A stretch of 64,000 nucleotides of DNA from Limnephilus marmoratus (GCA_917880885.1 OU862917.1:27578104-27642103), one strand, 5' to 3'. Shown: positions 1 to 12,884, numbered from the stretch's first letter. Translations and numbers: made by a program. Notes: generated by a model not told the origin, from the sequence alone.

Positions 1-3000
1 TCTAAGCTTCTACCTCGTAGTTTAAATCTCGTAGCTCCTGTCTCGTAGCCACGCTCATAATTCTACCCTTATGTCCTACTGATCACACCACTAGGTATGA
101 TGGCCTGACTCAACCCTCCTTTCGGTTTATTTCTACCTCAGGTTCGTGATTTCTAAACCCCTATACCTTATAATCTAGCTAAACCTACCCTATCTTCTTA
201 AATCCCTGCGATTTTCTCACAGTAATCAAGATTTAAGATTTTAGTTCACATTATTTCTATAATCTGCGTTGTGTATTTTTTTGTTTTAGATTTTACATCT
301 GTTTGCATACTTAATATGCACACATATGTAGAGAAGATAATGTATTACGTGTGGTAACCCTAGATTCTTTTAGAGAAAGGGTGAGAATTTTCCGATCAAT
401 TTATTTATTATTATTTTAGAGTATTTAACCGAGTTTGATAAACTAACCCCGCCTTAACTTTGTGTCTATCTGATTTCTGTAGGAATTTAGTGTGTTTATT
501 TAATTCTTCCTATCACCGCGGATACATCGATAACATAAAACAACAGTTAATAAATTTAACATTTCAAGAAAGCAAACCTTACCTTACCGGGGATCGTACT
601 CGAGGGTCCAGTTTTCTCAATTGAAGTCCTTGTCTGCAACCTCCCCTAACATAATGTTTTGTGTAATCATAGTTAGTAGTCATAGTTAGTATTCACGATA
701 TTGTTGGAATAGTAAGGATGGATGGATATGGGGAGGGGGATAAAATGTTTGCTGAAAAGTCGGCTCCTCCGCTAACCAAGTGAAAACCGATGAACAACAA
801 TTACAAACTCGAATTCTCCCAGTACGTTTGCTAGGCTTGTCCTTAGATCCGAGTTTTACTCTCTTCGACGAGCGTCTCATGCTATGAAAGGGGCCCTTCA
901 CGCCAGCAGGGGGAATACCAAGTCTTCATGCCGTTTTTCTGTCCCACTCCGACTTCCGACGCCTCCGGGTTGAATTTAACTCTACTGAGTCTAGAAGGGG
1001 TATTTCATGTCTTCCCTTATCATGCCTCTATCCGTTAAATGTGGCGTAAGCTTGTGACGGGCAGATCCTTCCTCCCACGTGACCGACCCAGCGTTACACT
1101 CCACCTCTGACTAGCTGACATAAAACTCACCTCGTGAACCTTATGTTTGCTTTCAGGTTCGACAAGACTCACGGTATGCAAATAACCTGTGGCTTTAATG
1201 CCGCGTCAGCGTACTGTCCGCATACGTCCTTCCTCTTCCCCGCATGCCCACCTCGACAATACCGCCACAAGATCAAAGCCGTCCGTTCGAGAAAGGTTGA
1301 CACTTACATTTCCAGATGGCTCATACCTACATACAGAAGCCTTGAAGCTTACATTCGAAGACAAGTTAGGATTCAGGACTGTATGAGTATTTGAACACCA
1401 GTGTTTTTTAAATGAGGTCACTAGCTCCTCGTGTATTAGGTTTTAGGATTATGGGTATTTATGGGTTCTTGGATACCTACTTGCTATAAGAAAGATTTAA
1501 AACGAGATAAGTCAAGTTGTCATTGAATTAATGACCTCCTGAATAATTGTGATGAGCTCTCTTTGAGTTTGAAGCTAGTCGCAGTACTTTACTTTGCGAA
1601 AATTTCGCATGCTAAAACAATGCTACCTATTGGCGATTGCCCTAGTATAATCAGTTGTTTAGAATTGAGTGAATTTAACGTCGATTTTTCTTTCACATAT
1701 TGGGCGAAGTTTCCGTCGTAAGCTATAATTGATAAACTTGTCCCTGACGTTAAGTTTTGTTTTGTTTATTCGTTAATGAATTTAGGTGACTGGGTCAATG
1801 GATCGCCTTGAACTCAAATCGAAATCTTTGTTACACTATCGAAGGTCATATAACCATACCCTAATCGTGCTAGTGAAAGGATTCGGTAGGTATTAGTTAT
1901 ACCTATAAATTTGCTATTTCCATTGATTTAAGCGTTACGTATTTCATTTCTCATGGTTTTTTTTTTGTTTATTTAATTTATGTGTTGTCGTCAATTATTT
2001 TCCCTCGTCTTATTATTGTCTTTATTTGTAATTTTAGAATATGGAACGTATTGCATCGCACTTTCCCTGCATATATTCTGGGATAAATTATTATTTTTAT
2101 TATTATTATACCCTAAGTTGTTTGAGAGGCATATTTCTATTCACATCGTGTAATAAATACCTAATTACATTGAGCCAATAAATGATTACCTCCAATGAAC
2201 GATATTAAATAGGTACGTCATTTGTTATGGTTTAATTGTTTACACTTCACATAGTTGACCTTCGGTATACTGACCTACTTTGGAGATTGTTTATTTCTAC
2301 GGTCATTGTCCTTTTGAAGCACAATTCATCGTTTAACTAATTCTTTTCTATTTATTTGACCTAGTTTTGCCCGAACATTAATCATTTAAGTAGGTACTTT
2401 GCTAACCTAAGAGCTACCTGGGTGACCTAGTTTCAACTAAGGTATTCCTTGCTTGACTTGTTTTTGAGAAATATAGGTATTTCGGTTACGAGTCAAACTG
2501 ATATCGTATGACGCCTATTCTTATACGCGCTTAAATATACAATAGACCTACCTAACTAAAACAAGTACTTGTATGACCTAATTTATAAGTAGGTATTTGT
2601 TTGTTTGACCTAATTTTGAGACGCTTGTATACCCCCGCACACGAAATATAGAATAAAGAGCTTCCACGATAGTCACTTATTACGTTCTACGCGCCTCGAT
2701 TCGTTTCATATGAGTTATAATAAATTAGCGCATTCACCTAACTGAAGTAAATACCTACATATGTATCCTAACTCTAAAGCAGGTATTTCCTGTTTGACCC
2801 ACTTTCGAGCAAGTGAAAATTGTTATTAGTGTGTTAGTGACAAACTTCAAAGGTCCGATTGATTTATTGGTGATGCACGCTCGTCCCTCTCTTCTTTGTC
2901 TCTGAAAATAATTAATAATTGGTTTTATCTTACCGCCCTCGATCGATTACAATTTTTCCCAGTCGGAACCTTCATAACTTCGACATTGTGATCGAGGTTT

Positions 3001-5340
3001 TCCCTTTTTTTCGTTTCCTAGCTAATGGACTCCTATCGGCCCCTTTTGAGAAAAGACTCTGATGATGAAAAAAACTCTTCAAATATCTGTCCATTTAAAA
3101 TTCACTTCGGCATTTCGCTTAGTTCCTCAACCTCGTATTAATTACTGTTTTATTTCATTCGCCTTCGAGAGGTGATTCATCAAATAACAAATCAGATGTT
3201 TAATTTTATTGTCCGGAATTAGGTAAATTATTATTTATTCACAATATTTTAATATCACCTTAGAATCAATAACCGTAGATACGCACGTTTTCCAAGTGTA
3301 CGAATTATTATCACCACTGTTTATTACAATTTCGTTATTCAATTCACAAAGGATTTTTAACCGCTTTATTATTGAACCACTGTAGTTTAAACGTGACTCG
3401 AACAATTCGTTATTGTTATTTATTTTACATATGTCATGTTATTTAAAGTAAGGTTAAAGTTTTAATTATTATATCACCTATAGTTAATTTTAAAATCGAG
3501 TGTTATATTTTCTTTTATCCGGTAATTTGATTTATTTTAAGACACTGGATTTTTGTTAAATGTTATAAAACCACTAAATATAAGTTGTAAGAAAGAACCC
3601 CGAATGTCATTCAACTCCTATTTACTGACTTTAAACACTTTCATTATAAAACACCCGAACTTTCACGAAGTATTATTTAGGCACTTTTCCGGACTCTCCG
3701 TTGATCGTCTTTGAAATTTTTATTCCTCGATTTTAAAGGGAAAATAAAACACTGAATTTACTATTTTTTTGCAAACACTTGTAGACATTTTTCAACTCTA
3801 CTAGAAGCACTAGTTTACTAGTCTTCTTCGCGCACCTTTACACTTTTCTTGATCGCGCATTTCCCGTTATTTCATCCGAACTCTCCCTCAATCTCCCAAC
3901 GAATTCCCCTTCTTTATCAAACCATGGTCTTTTAAAGACCTTTTAGAGCTCTCCTTTCATAGGAAAATCACTCCTGACCGCCCAGACTTTCATAGGAAAA
4001 AGGACCAAATTCGGTTCCTCCGTATGTGACCTTTTGTCAAATCTCTGTTAATCTTCTATCTCATGTCTTAGAACCAAATTAGTTTAGTGTCTCTCTCTCG
4101 TAAAAAATCACATAAATTTTCTCATTGACAGGTATTTATTTTAAAAATTTCATGTACTTGCTCGTAATTCATTTTTTTAATGCCTACACCATAAAAGTAA
4201 TGTTTTTATTTTAGAGTAAATATTCGTATTTAACTTGTATAATTTTGTTTAGGTCGTTTCGTGTTAATGATACCCTTAATTGCTTGGAATCATGTTCTAT
4301 AATTTTATTTGGATAAAGTCATATCAACAAAGTGATAGCCAACCTTTTTTCTCTAGTCAAACGGTTAGCGATTCCTTCGACGGTTCTCACGCATTTCCCA
4401 GTGTCAGGCTACGTTAAGCATCTTTTCCTGTGATTTGATTTAATTGTAGAGTGACCAAAATGTACCGTGGCCTTTGATATGCAATATTTTCAATATCCTG
4501 TTTATCGTGAATAGTGTTGTCAGATCAGAGTAATCCTTATATCGGTACCTATTAAAGTCAATTTAAGTAGTTCCAATCAGTTTTCTTTTGAGATATTTGG
4601 CTCTAATAACTTCGTTTCACCATTCCATTTCCATATCAATAGATTTTCCCACTTTTTCAGGTTATTATATTCAGTTTGTGAAAATTTTCGAGATTCTACC
4701 CGTTTTTTGTGATCATTCCAGATCGGTTTTAATTAAATCGACCCCTGGGACCATTCATGTTACGTTTTCCGTGCCCTTATTGATAATTTTCCATTTATTT
4801 ATTTCCAACATTCCCGTCTAAGATTTTTTTGTGTTTACGTTTAAAATTGTAGGTACCCAAAACCCCCAGTTCCCGATCGCGTCTTATGTAAACACGACCC
4901 GGAGTCGATAATCTTTCAACTCTTTGTCCTCAGTATTGTTTTTAATACAGTTCATTCAACCTAAGTCCCTGTGAGAATTAATTCAAGGCCGCCCAAAATG
5001 ATCAAAGTCCACTCTCTTATTGGTAGAATTTAAACTTCCTTTGTTTTCGATATAACTATGATATGGTGTTCCCTCGCTTCAGTCTCTATGCAGATAATAG
5101 CTCCCAACTGCTCGGACAGATGTCGCCGAATGTACCATTTTCTCTACATAATATTTAAACCATAAAAAAAATTCTTGTAGGCTTCTCGTAGGTTGGAGGT
5201 TGGCATTCATCACATATATAAATATTATACTCATGTATTACACAGATCGACATCCACCGCGGCATAGTGACAAGTGGTGACTTTTTTTTTACTTTTTGAA
5301 ATATTGGCATGCAGAACTCCATTCCAGAGTCTGTTATGTT
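1..5340. other. No gene recognised; AT-rich intergenic DNA
   Basis: The stretch is AT-rich, with many copies of short TAGGTA/GTACCT-type words between about 1.9 and 2.9 kb. Open frames here are short and mutually overlapping, and none resembles a protein family I know. I found no paired inverted repeats with a target duplication. A distal regulatory or intronic role cannot be excluded from sequence alone. Confidence 0.5.
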
Positions 5341-5384
5341 TATTCATATGGGTGCACCCAGAGCTATGCGTATGGCTTTAAGAT

Positions 5385-5975
5385 CTCTGCCCACTACACC
5401 GTTCCATACCATGACCGTAACCGTAGCGGCGCATGCAAAAAATATTCTTTGTATCAATCAGTATGAAACGCTGCCCACTAGACCGTTCCGTCACCGACCA
5501 ACACCGTCGCATACCATGACCGGACTGACGGAGAATTCTCGATGACAATATTTTGCAGGTGCCGGTCCGCTCTATGCCTGGCACGCGACGGAACGGAACG
5601 GGCTAGAGGGCAGCGTTTCACACTGATCGATACAAAGAATACTTTTTTGCATGCGCCGCTACAGTTACGGTCATGGTATGGAACGGTGTAGTGGGCAGAA
5701 ACCTACGGGTATAATACGGTGTTCAATACGGTGTTAAATACGGGTATAATACGGTGTAATACGGTGTAGTGGGCAGCGTTTCATACAGATCGATTTAAAT
5801 AATACTTTTTTGCATGCGCCGCTACGGTTACGGTCATGGTATGGAACGGTGTAGTGGGCAGAAACCTACGGGTATAATACGGTGTTAGCACGTTCTAGTG
5901 GGCATAGTAGGGCGTAGCGTGTTTATTTCGTGTCTGATACGTTCATAGTACGGTCATGGTATGGAACGGTATAGT
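5385..5975. repeat. Cluster of inverted and direct repeats (GCGCCGCTAC / GGTATGGAACGGT module)
   Basis: A module of about 80 bp containing GCATGCGCCGCTAC, GGTCATGGTATGGAACGG and TGTAGTGGGCAG occurs in direct orientation at about 5644-5725 and 5808-5890 and in part at 5945-5980. It occurs inverted at about 5389-5445. Short GGTATAATACGGTG repeats fill the space between. The arrangement suggests the decayed termini of a DNA transposon or a foldback repeat. No clean target duplication was found, so the family is unknown. Confidence 0.65.
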
Positions 5976-5999
5976 GGGCATAGACCTTTATTCTAAAAT

Positions 6000-6715
6000 G
6001 CTTGAAGTTTTTTCAAATGAGACTCTGAAGCGTGGGCGATAGGGAGTGTAATTCTAGACGGGGGCCAGGGTTCGATTCTCAAAAATTCACACTATTTTTA
6101 ACGCCAACAATATTTGAGTTTAGAACAAAATTTCAGCCTTTATTAAAAAAAAACACCAACGGTTGGGTAGAACGAAACCTTATTTTTTTGTTAATATTTT
6201 TAGGTTCACGAAAGACACGATTTTCAGATTTGAGGTGATGAGTGCAAACTGAAAATAAAACACAGCCTAATGAAATCTAGATTACTGTACAGATAAAGAT
6301 AACCCAAACACACAACAATACTATTACCGTAGCAGTCAACAGTATAATCGTGCAGATTATATTATTATGCCGACGCTACTCCTACGTTTACAGGGGTTCT
6401 CAACCGTGTTGTGGCTGTAAGCACCGTTATTATTATTATTTATTAGTTCCCATTTAAGACGAGTTTTTACATGATTATGACTAAAGTGATAATTACAGTA
6501 ATACTTTAAAAGTTTATTAAGAAAATTAGACAGAAAATTACGGTATGACATTATTTTTTTTAATAGAATAAAAACTATCAATAAAATAAATTTATCTTTT
6601 TTATAGATATTGATAGGTATATTTTATGAAATTGTTGTTTGTCACTATTATATATACCTATATATATTAACATTAACCCGACACAAATAATTTCCCTTGG
6701 CAAATATCGCATTTC
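6000..6715. other. No gene recognised; TAT/TAA microsatellite-rich
   Basis: It contains a short TTATTATTATTATT microsatellite near 6428 and AT-rich sequence. A GGGTTCGATTC stretch near 6068 looks like a pol III B box and may be a decayed SINE head, but no A box or tail was identified. Confidence 0.4.
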
Positions 6716-6717
6716 GG

Positions 6718-6960
6718 AATGCTGTATGGAGGGTCTTTTTAAGGATAGGAATTAGAGAAAGTTCTGGGGAGGAAAGTTGTTTGAGAGACGTATCCGCGAC
6801 GCCAAGTTCTGGACAAACCTCTCCTCATAAACTTGGGCACCCCTGATAAGTCACCAAACATAGAGAACCACTCGGGGTAACCTACAGCAGAGGTGTTGGC
6901 TGGCAAATGAATGGTTCCTGGGTGGCGGTACCCATACCCGCCTTCCAAATTACAATACCC
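6718..6960 (-). mobile_element. LINE family A, 3'-terminal fragment
   Basis: The stretch with TGGAGGGTCTTTTTAAGGA and the downstream words CACCAAACATAGAGAACCAC and CAGAGGTGTTGG matches, in reverse orientation, the end of the reverse-transcriptase ORF and the 3' UTR of the LINE seen at 14101-14620. Further copies lie at 38985-39262 and, inverted, at 27600-27720. It is a 5'-truncated, non-coding remnant. Confidence 0.6.
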
Positions 6961-7127
6961 GGAAAATAATTCGTATTTTGAGTAACACTCTTATTATAAG
7001 TGCAATCTTTGACAGCGTATTTCTCAGACTAATATTTCACAGTTAGTGATGTACAGACCGACTCATTTAAATTTGTAGACGAGTCAGCTTTTCTTTGGAG
7101 CTCCTACAAAATGAAGTAGGTATGTAT

Positions 7128-7832
7128 CAGTGGTGGTCCATGAGTTTTCAGTAAGCTAGAGTGCTAAGATTGAAAAATACAACGTTATTGATGTTGTTGC
7201 GGCTGAAATTTTTTTTTTCCAAAATTTCTATATTTTGTAAGAAGATTTTCAGAATTCTTTCAGTTAAGATGCGCCGCATCCATATTTCAGTATATCTTTC
7301 AGTTAGGGGATGCGCCGCATCCACATTTTAGTATATCTTCTTATCTTTTGAGAAAACTGATTCTGTGAGCCTAGAAACTAGAAGGAAAGCAAGTCTTTCA
7401 AAATTTGGAACAATTTCATCAATAGCCCATTTCTCTTGGGATGCTATGATTTATATGTACACCACTACAGCCGAAGTCGACATCATGACTTATTTAAAGT
7501 ACCGAACGGCAGAATAGACGTCTTGGCAAAGCATAGCCATGACGAGGGGAGTGGTGCTGTTAAATGAAATTGCAAACCATTTAGATGTAAGTGACTGTTC
7601 TTTATATGCCTTAAAAACATTATTGAAGAGTCACTTGCCTAAATGCTGATAGGGTAACTAAATTGTACTGTAATTGGAATTATTCTGTTGTACAATAATA
7701 ATAAAAAAAATAAATAAAATAAAAAGTTGAAATTTTTGAAAAAATTAATATTCGTTTTCAGCTACAACATCAATAAGGTCGTATTTTCCAATCTTAGCAC
7801 CTAGCTCACTGAAAACTCACGGACCGCCACTG
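7128..7832. mobile_element. hAT-type MITE with about 90-bp TIRs and 8-bp TSD
   Basis: The element begins CAGTGGTGGTCCATGAG and ends with the complement of CAGTGGCGGTCCGTGAG. The similarity between the two ends continues for roughly 90 bp. It is flanked on both sides by an identical 8-bp duplication, GTATGTAT (7120-7127 and 7833-7840). CAGTGG termini with an 8-bp duplication are typical of the hAT superfamily. The 705-bp interior has no transposase ORF, so it is non-autonomous. It contains two GATGCGCCGCATCCA repeats near 7270 and 7310. Confidence 0.92.
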
Positions 7833-8133
7833 GTATGTATGTCAAGCTATGCGATGTTTTTACAATTCGGAAACATTCGTGAAGACTGGTATTTATTTAT
7901 CCTGATCTTCAAAACAATGATTTACACGCCCGGACGATGTAAAGCCGGAATAAAATACGCCAACGCCGAACCACCGTGAAAACTTTATAACTCCAATTTA
8001 CAATAAAAAATACAATACGGTACACAATAACATACCTGAAAAAAGACAAATATATATTTAAGAGTGTGTAATTCACACGCGGTAGAAGTGAAACTAGAAA
8101 GTCGTTTTCTTTTCTTTTGACTGTTTCTTTTAA

Positions 8134-8753
8134 CCCTAGATCACAAACCTTCGTCGAATCGACGACGCAGGATTAAAAAAAACCGCGATAACTTTCTCAC
8201 GCGCGACCGTAATTCTTTCATACTTAGGCTAATCTCAATCGGCTCGTTACTTCTGCTGCAGACGGTAAAGCGGACGATGGGGGGAGCCCACGAGCGCCAA
8301 TTCAGCAACCATGGCTCGTAGCATCGACGAAGGTTAGTGATAACGTGACTTTTTACTTTTGCTAGATTTTCAACAAATTTTTATTATTTTCTAGATTTTT
8401 AGCAAAATTTTTAATTTATTAATTAGTTCAAGTCTTTGTTTTTGATATTTTAATTTTTTTTTTTCAAATTTAGTTATAACTAATTCAATTACCAACTTTA
8501 AAAATGTTACAATTGTTGATTATGCATGAAAACTATGATCTCATTCACAAGGCTGTTGATTAATAAATTTGATATTTTTGTTTATCTAAATATAAGAAAT
8601 AACACAAATAAACACTGCTCATTAATAATAAAAAGAAATATGTACATATTTTGTTTTAATAAAACCCTTAAACCCCCTTTATTAAGTACCGTAGTCGAAA
8701 TGAGCGACGAAGGTTTGTGATAAGCGTCGAAAAATAAGGTTAGTGATCTAGTG
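8134..8753. mobile_element. piggyBac-like MITE, TTAA target duplication
   Basis: The element starts CCCTAGATCACAAACC directly after TTAA (8130-8133) and ends GGTTAGTGATCTAGTG directly before TTAA (8754-8757). TTAA duplications with CCCTAGA-like ends are the piggyBac signature. A TTCGTCG module next to both ends (8150 and 8702 areas, again near 8325) forms subterminal repeats. At 620 bp with no transposase ORF it is non-autonomous. Confidence 0.85.
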
Positions 8754-8757
8754 TTAA

Positions 8758-9829
8758 AATGGTTTGAAGATTGGATAATGATTTCACAAAAATAAAAATG
8801 TTTTTTTTTTGGATTTCGTAGGTTTCGAAACTCCGTTCGCTTGATGTCTGTCTCTCTGGCTGATGAGACTTGTCAGAGGCACGCGCCGAGGTGCGAATTT
8901 ACCGCATTATATTAGAACCGAGTATTTGTGTAGAACTGAGTTGTGACGCATTTCCGTTTCATCCGAATTTCAAATCACTAACGGCGCTAAAGAAGTTTCA
9001 TTTCAACAAGTTTAAAATCTTGACTATGGATCTTGACTTGGATCATCAACTAACCAAAATCTAAATTAATAATAATATTTTTATTGAAAGAAATTTGTAA
9101 CGCACCAAACAAAAAAATACATGTTTAGTGTTAATAGTTTACATTGGTTTATAAATTACACGAGTACAAAAAGTTAAAGACAGAAAATAATATACATATA
9201 GGTATATAAAATAGATTATATACAATATAATTAAAAGTTCTCCAATCCCTTTATTGTTAAAATTACCAACCTACTTTTAATTCTGTCTAATATTTTTACT
9301 TCTAATTCATCAAAAAAATATACCTGTCGATTTAAGCTTATCGAAAAATAATTTACAAAACTGTAATTTACAATATGGAAAAATATGATGCGCCCGCGGG
9401 CTACATGTTCAGGACCCCCTCACTATATTTATCTTTAAAGTGTTCCGAGCGAGTAAGTAACCGGTAATTACTTTGAAAACGAACTAAAATGAATGCAGAA
9501 TTCGTTTCCTACATTTATAATAACTTTTTCTCCGTTTAAATGTTGTCATTGTCTTTACGGACCGTTTCCATTCTGGCTGCAAAATAAGTTAAAAATTATG
9601 AACGTAAAATAATTTTTCTTTGACGACTTTCCTGACCACGGAACGTGAGTCATGTAAAAACTTTCCTCGTCTAATGTAAGATTAATTGTTGCGTATGATA
9701 CGAGTATTAACCAGATTTTTTTTACTTATGTGACTATTATTATGAGAGTTTTTTGGCATAATATTTGTATGTCGGTAATGGGATAAAGAATGACAGGAAG
9801 TGTCTTTCGTAATTCAATTTTTTAAACTT
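8758..9829. other. No gene recognised
   Basis: AT-rich sequence with one GC-richer stretch at about 8830-9010. A 64-codon open frame at 8870-9064 has no recognisable domain. No transposon termini with target duplications were found. Confidence 0.4.
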
Positions 9830-11115
9830 TTTATTTACATACTAGGTATATTTAATTTTTACATGTTTTAAAGAAGATACATGCTAAAAATGAAATAGAT
9901 GTAGATTATTTTCATTGTCCTCTTCACCAGGAGATCCTGTGCTGAGGGGGAATGTGTTTTGGAAAAGTTTTCAGCGACTTCTATGGTACAACTTGGTTTG
10001 GGTAAGGTTTTTCAGAAACTTCTATGACGATGTTTTTAATATACTAGAAACGTTATTTTTTCGAAAGTTCATTAAGAAAAGATTTGATGTCTTTAATGTC
10101 GCTATTTTTGGTTTTAATTAGACTGTGTGTTTTAATTTATTTATTTATTTTTTATTTAATTATTTACGGACAAATAGTCCAATTAACAATATAACAATAA
10201 CACGAATAGAAAAAAAGAGAGATCACAATGAAAGGTGATTACATATAGATGAAGAGCATTGACAAAATACATATAATATAAAAGTACATAGAGAAGATGA
10301 CTATAAGTAGCTTGAAGATGGATTTAAAAAGACTTTAAAAAACCACATTGCGTAACGACTGCCGAAAGTCATTTAGGCTTACACCAAAAAATTCAATGCT
10401 TTGATTTGCGTTGACAAGTCTCGACATTCTGGATAAAGGAGAATGATATCCATAATTAGTAGAATGTTGATTGAGGAACAGCAATTCATTATTTCGGAGT
10501 CTACGGGAAGGAATGTTGAACTGGATGAGTAGATGAGTTGTAACCAAAGATATTGGAATTTGAATATCTTTGGTTGTAACAAAGCAGGTGTGTCAGTAAT
10601 ACTGTTGATAATTTTGAAAATGCATATTAGATCACAGTCCTTTCTACGTTTTTCTAAAGAGGGAATGTTTAAAGTTTGTTCAATTTCATCATACCAGTAT
10701 TCTCCTCTTTCAAGCCCTAACCTCCAAGCAATTCCTCGTAGGAAGCGATGTTGTACAGATTCGATGTAACAAATGTGGACAGCATAAAAAGGAGACCAAA
10801 TGACACTAGCATATTCAAGGTGAGGGCGGACCAGCGAACAGTAAAGAGTTTTAAGTGTATTTATTTGTTTAAAGTCAGAGGTAATTCTATGAATGAAGAC
10901 GAGTAGTTTAAGTGATTTGTTTACGATGTAATTAATGTGGTCCCGGAAAGAAAGATAAAAATAATTAGACGGAGTTTGTCATATAACTTTACTGCTAAAA
11001 ATTCAGAGCTTTTACTCCAAATGTAGACATAATACACTTAAGAATATTTAGTATATCTGTTTGTTTAGCTCTGGTTTTATGATTGTGTGAGGTGTTTACC
11101 TCTGTGTCTTTTTTG
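9830..11115 (-). mobile_element. LINE family B, 5'-truncated 3' fragment, split by LINE family C
   Basis: The parts 9830-10123 and 10971-11115 match, in the same order, the 3' end of the full-length LINE at 43520-47710. Both contain the words AGGAGATCCTGTGCTGAGGG, CAGCGACTTCTATGGT and ACTTTACTGCTAAAAATTCA. The copy is diverged and interrupted by a second LINE at 10124-10961. It is a dead fragment covering only the C-terminal end of ORF2 and the 3' UTR. Confidence 0.8.
10124..10961 (-). mobile_element. LINE family C, 5'-truncated, nested, with 9-bp TSD
   Basis: Reverse translation of about 10960 to 10380 gives the C-terminal part of a non-LTR reverse transcriptase. It includes a stretch like TLYCSLVRPHLEYASVIWSP, the usual 'thumb' motif of Jockey/CR1-type elements, followed by a degenerate tail. 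The 3' end is an A-rich ATAAATAAAT stretch at 10130-10165. TAATTAGAC flanks it on both sides (10115-10123 and 10962-10970), and removing the insert restores the LINE-B sequence. The insertion is therefore younger than the LINE-B copy. Confidence 0.82.
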
Positions 11116-11124
11116 AGCCTTAGA

Positions 11125-11345
11125 GATTATAGACCCAATTTAGACCTACATTTCCGTATAAAACTGTGTTTACCATGGTTACGAAATTCAATTGGGATGG
11201 TGATATACAATTTCAGGCAAGTGTAAGAGAGATAGACCGCGTGCTAAATTATCTAGAACCAAAAGGTGCTAAGACAGTGGCATATTTGTTATAATTCAAA
11301 TTTGTATGGAAGGCACTTCTAGTGTTATATGCTTTATTATATGGC
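11125..11345. repeat. Dispersed repeat, family R1 (copy 1)
   Basis: This is one of three copies in the window of a roughly 200-bp unit, the others being at 22186-22385 and 39440-39605. Shared words are ACGAAATTCAATTGGGATGG (with variants), CAAATTTGTATGGAAGGCA and a CTTTATT-rich end. It has no ORF of note and no recognised termini. It may be the end of an unidentified transposon. Confidence 0.6.
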
Positions 11346-11390
11346 TGTGAAACAAATGATTGCTCGAAACTGCTATTTTTATGGTAATGT

Positions 11391-11743
11391 CTTACAAGAG
11401 TCCCAACTGCTCCCGTCTGAAGCCCATGAGATTATGGCATCCCCAATTGGGGTTTTTTGTGAGGCTGAAGGTAGTGGGAAGATCGGGAAGTACTTGGCTA
11501 TTTAGATCTAGTCATCAAACATGGCTAAAGCCATCTCAAGCAACGTTTAAATCTGAATGATGGTTTTACACCAGGGCGATACTGAGAGTATCTTCCATAC
11601 CCTGTAAGGTGCCGCAAATACAATACATATTATTTTGAATGAAAAAATTGTGAAATAGTCAAATAAAATTTACTTGCGCACGCCGGGGTTTGAATCCGCG
11701 ATAAATTGCTAGTCGTGAGCCTTGCCCCTCGACCACAGAGGCC
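11391..11743 (-). mobile_element. tRNA-derived SINE (family S1)
   Basis: Read on the minus strand, the 5' end is tRNA-like: GGCCTCTGTGGTCGAGGGG (A-box region) and GGATTCAAACCCCGG (B-box region), followed by AAATTTTATTTGA. A body and a tail with GGAGCAGTTGGGACTCTTGT follow. Related copies occur at 27990-28245 (+), 42577-42790 (-), 55725-56098 (-) and 61133-61262 (+). Flanking words ATGTCTTA and ATGTATTA may be a worn target duplication. Confidence 0.8.
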
Positions 11744-12655
11744 ATGTATTATACAAGACTATATTATTGTTAATGATTTAATTAACAATTTATTAATCGC
11801 TACAAATATGAGCTTATTGTACGCAGACACACCATCGATTGTCGCAACACAACACCTTTGGCGTGCATTTGCCCTTTTATTGATTTCCAAGATTTTACCT
11901 ATCAATTTTTTTAAAAATAAATTCACAATAATGTAAGTAGTTGGGAGATACCATTATTTTTTTTAAATAGAAGAAGATGTACTTCTTTAGAATGTATGAC
12001 AACCGGTATATTCCGGTATTGGTATGGCGGTTGAAAATATGACACCGTAATATATATTTAATATTAGGTATAGGCTTAAACTGTTTTAACATGAAAAAAA
12101 AATCTTCGAAATCAAAACGAAAAACTTTTTTTTTCTAAGAATAATTTTTTTGCCACTGCACGCTCTTGGTGGAACCAACTGGCGCTGTTGGAATTGTCAC
12201 GTTTAAGTCACGGAAAAAGAATATCACGATCAAATAATTGATGTAGTTGAAGCTCTTTAAAAAGTACAAATACGGTGGTGCTTCGTTCAGAGGTGGGAGA
12301 ACTTTAAGAAATTAACTTTTTTTAAAACCTTTAACTCATACAGTGAAATACGCAATACGCTCTTATCGCGAACTAACTTTATTAATTTTTGGAGATCGCT
12401 GGCAACGGTTAATATGCACTTTTAAAAAAAAAACCTTTTGATTCACCTTAATAACATTAAAAGGCAACTATTTGCATTGGGGGAAGTGGAAAATATTTCA
12501 TTCTAAATTTCGATTACGTAAAATTAAAATTAGCTTTCGTCTTGTGAGATTGTATGTACGCCATTAGCTATTAGCTCATTCGCTGTCACTTTGGTTTGTC
12601 GGTATTTCTGATACACTTGAATGTATAACGAACGGCTAGAAGATTTTGAAGGTAC
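11744..12655. other. No gene recognised
   Basis: AT-rich sequence with several poly-T and poly-A runs. The 76- and 65-codon open frames have no recognisable domain. No transposon ends with a target duplication were found. Confidence 0.4.
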
Positions 12656-12812
12656 GGGGCACTTTCTTTTGAATCACAAACCATGTTACGCAAACCTAGC
12701 GTAGCCGCTAAATTACTTGAAAACTGGGATGTTTTTCTTGCCTTGACGCGAGTAGGCGTTATAAAGGGGCACTTTCTTTTGTATCACAAACCATGTTACA
12801 CAAACCTAGAAT
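12656..12812. repeat. Isolated 1.5 units of the 94-bp minisatellite
   Basis: It carries the words GGGGCACTTTCTTTTGTATC, CACAAACCATGTTAC, CCTAGCGTAGCCGCTAAA and GACGCGAGTAGGCG in the same order as the minisatellite at 48786-49187 and the single inverted unit at 49945-50085. These isolated units show that the repeat unit is dispersed as well as tandem. Confidence 0.75.
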
Positions 12813-12884
12813 TCCCATGAAGTCTGCTACGCTTTGCTCTAGCATCTTTTCGTACAGTAACAAGAATACCAACATAACAAAATG

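Noticed and set aside
1134..1421. Overlapping ORFs of 65-86 codons on both strands
   Set aside because: Three frames are open at once in a GC-richer patch; none resembles a known protein or has splice or promoter context.
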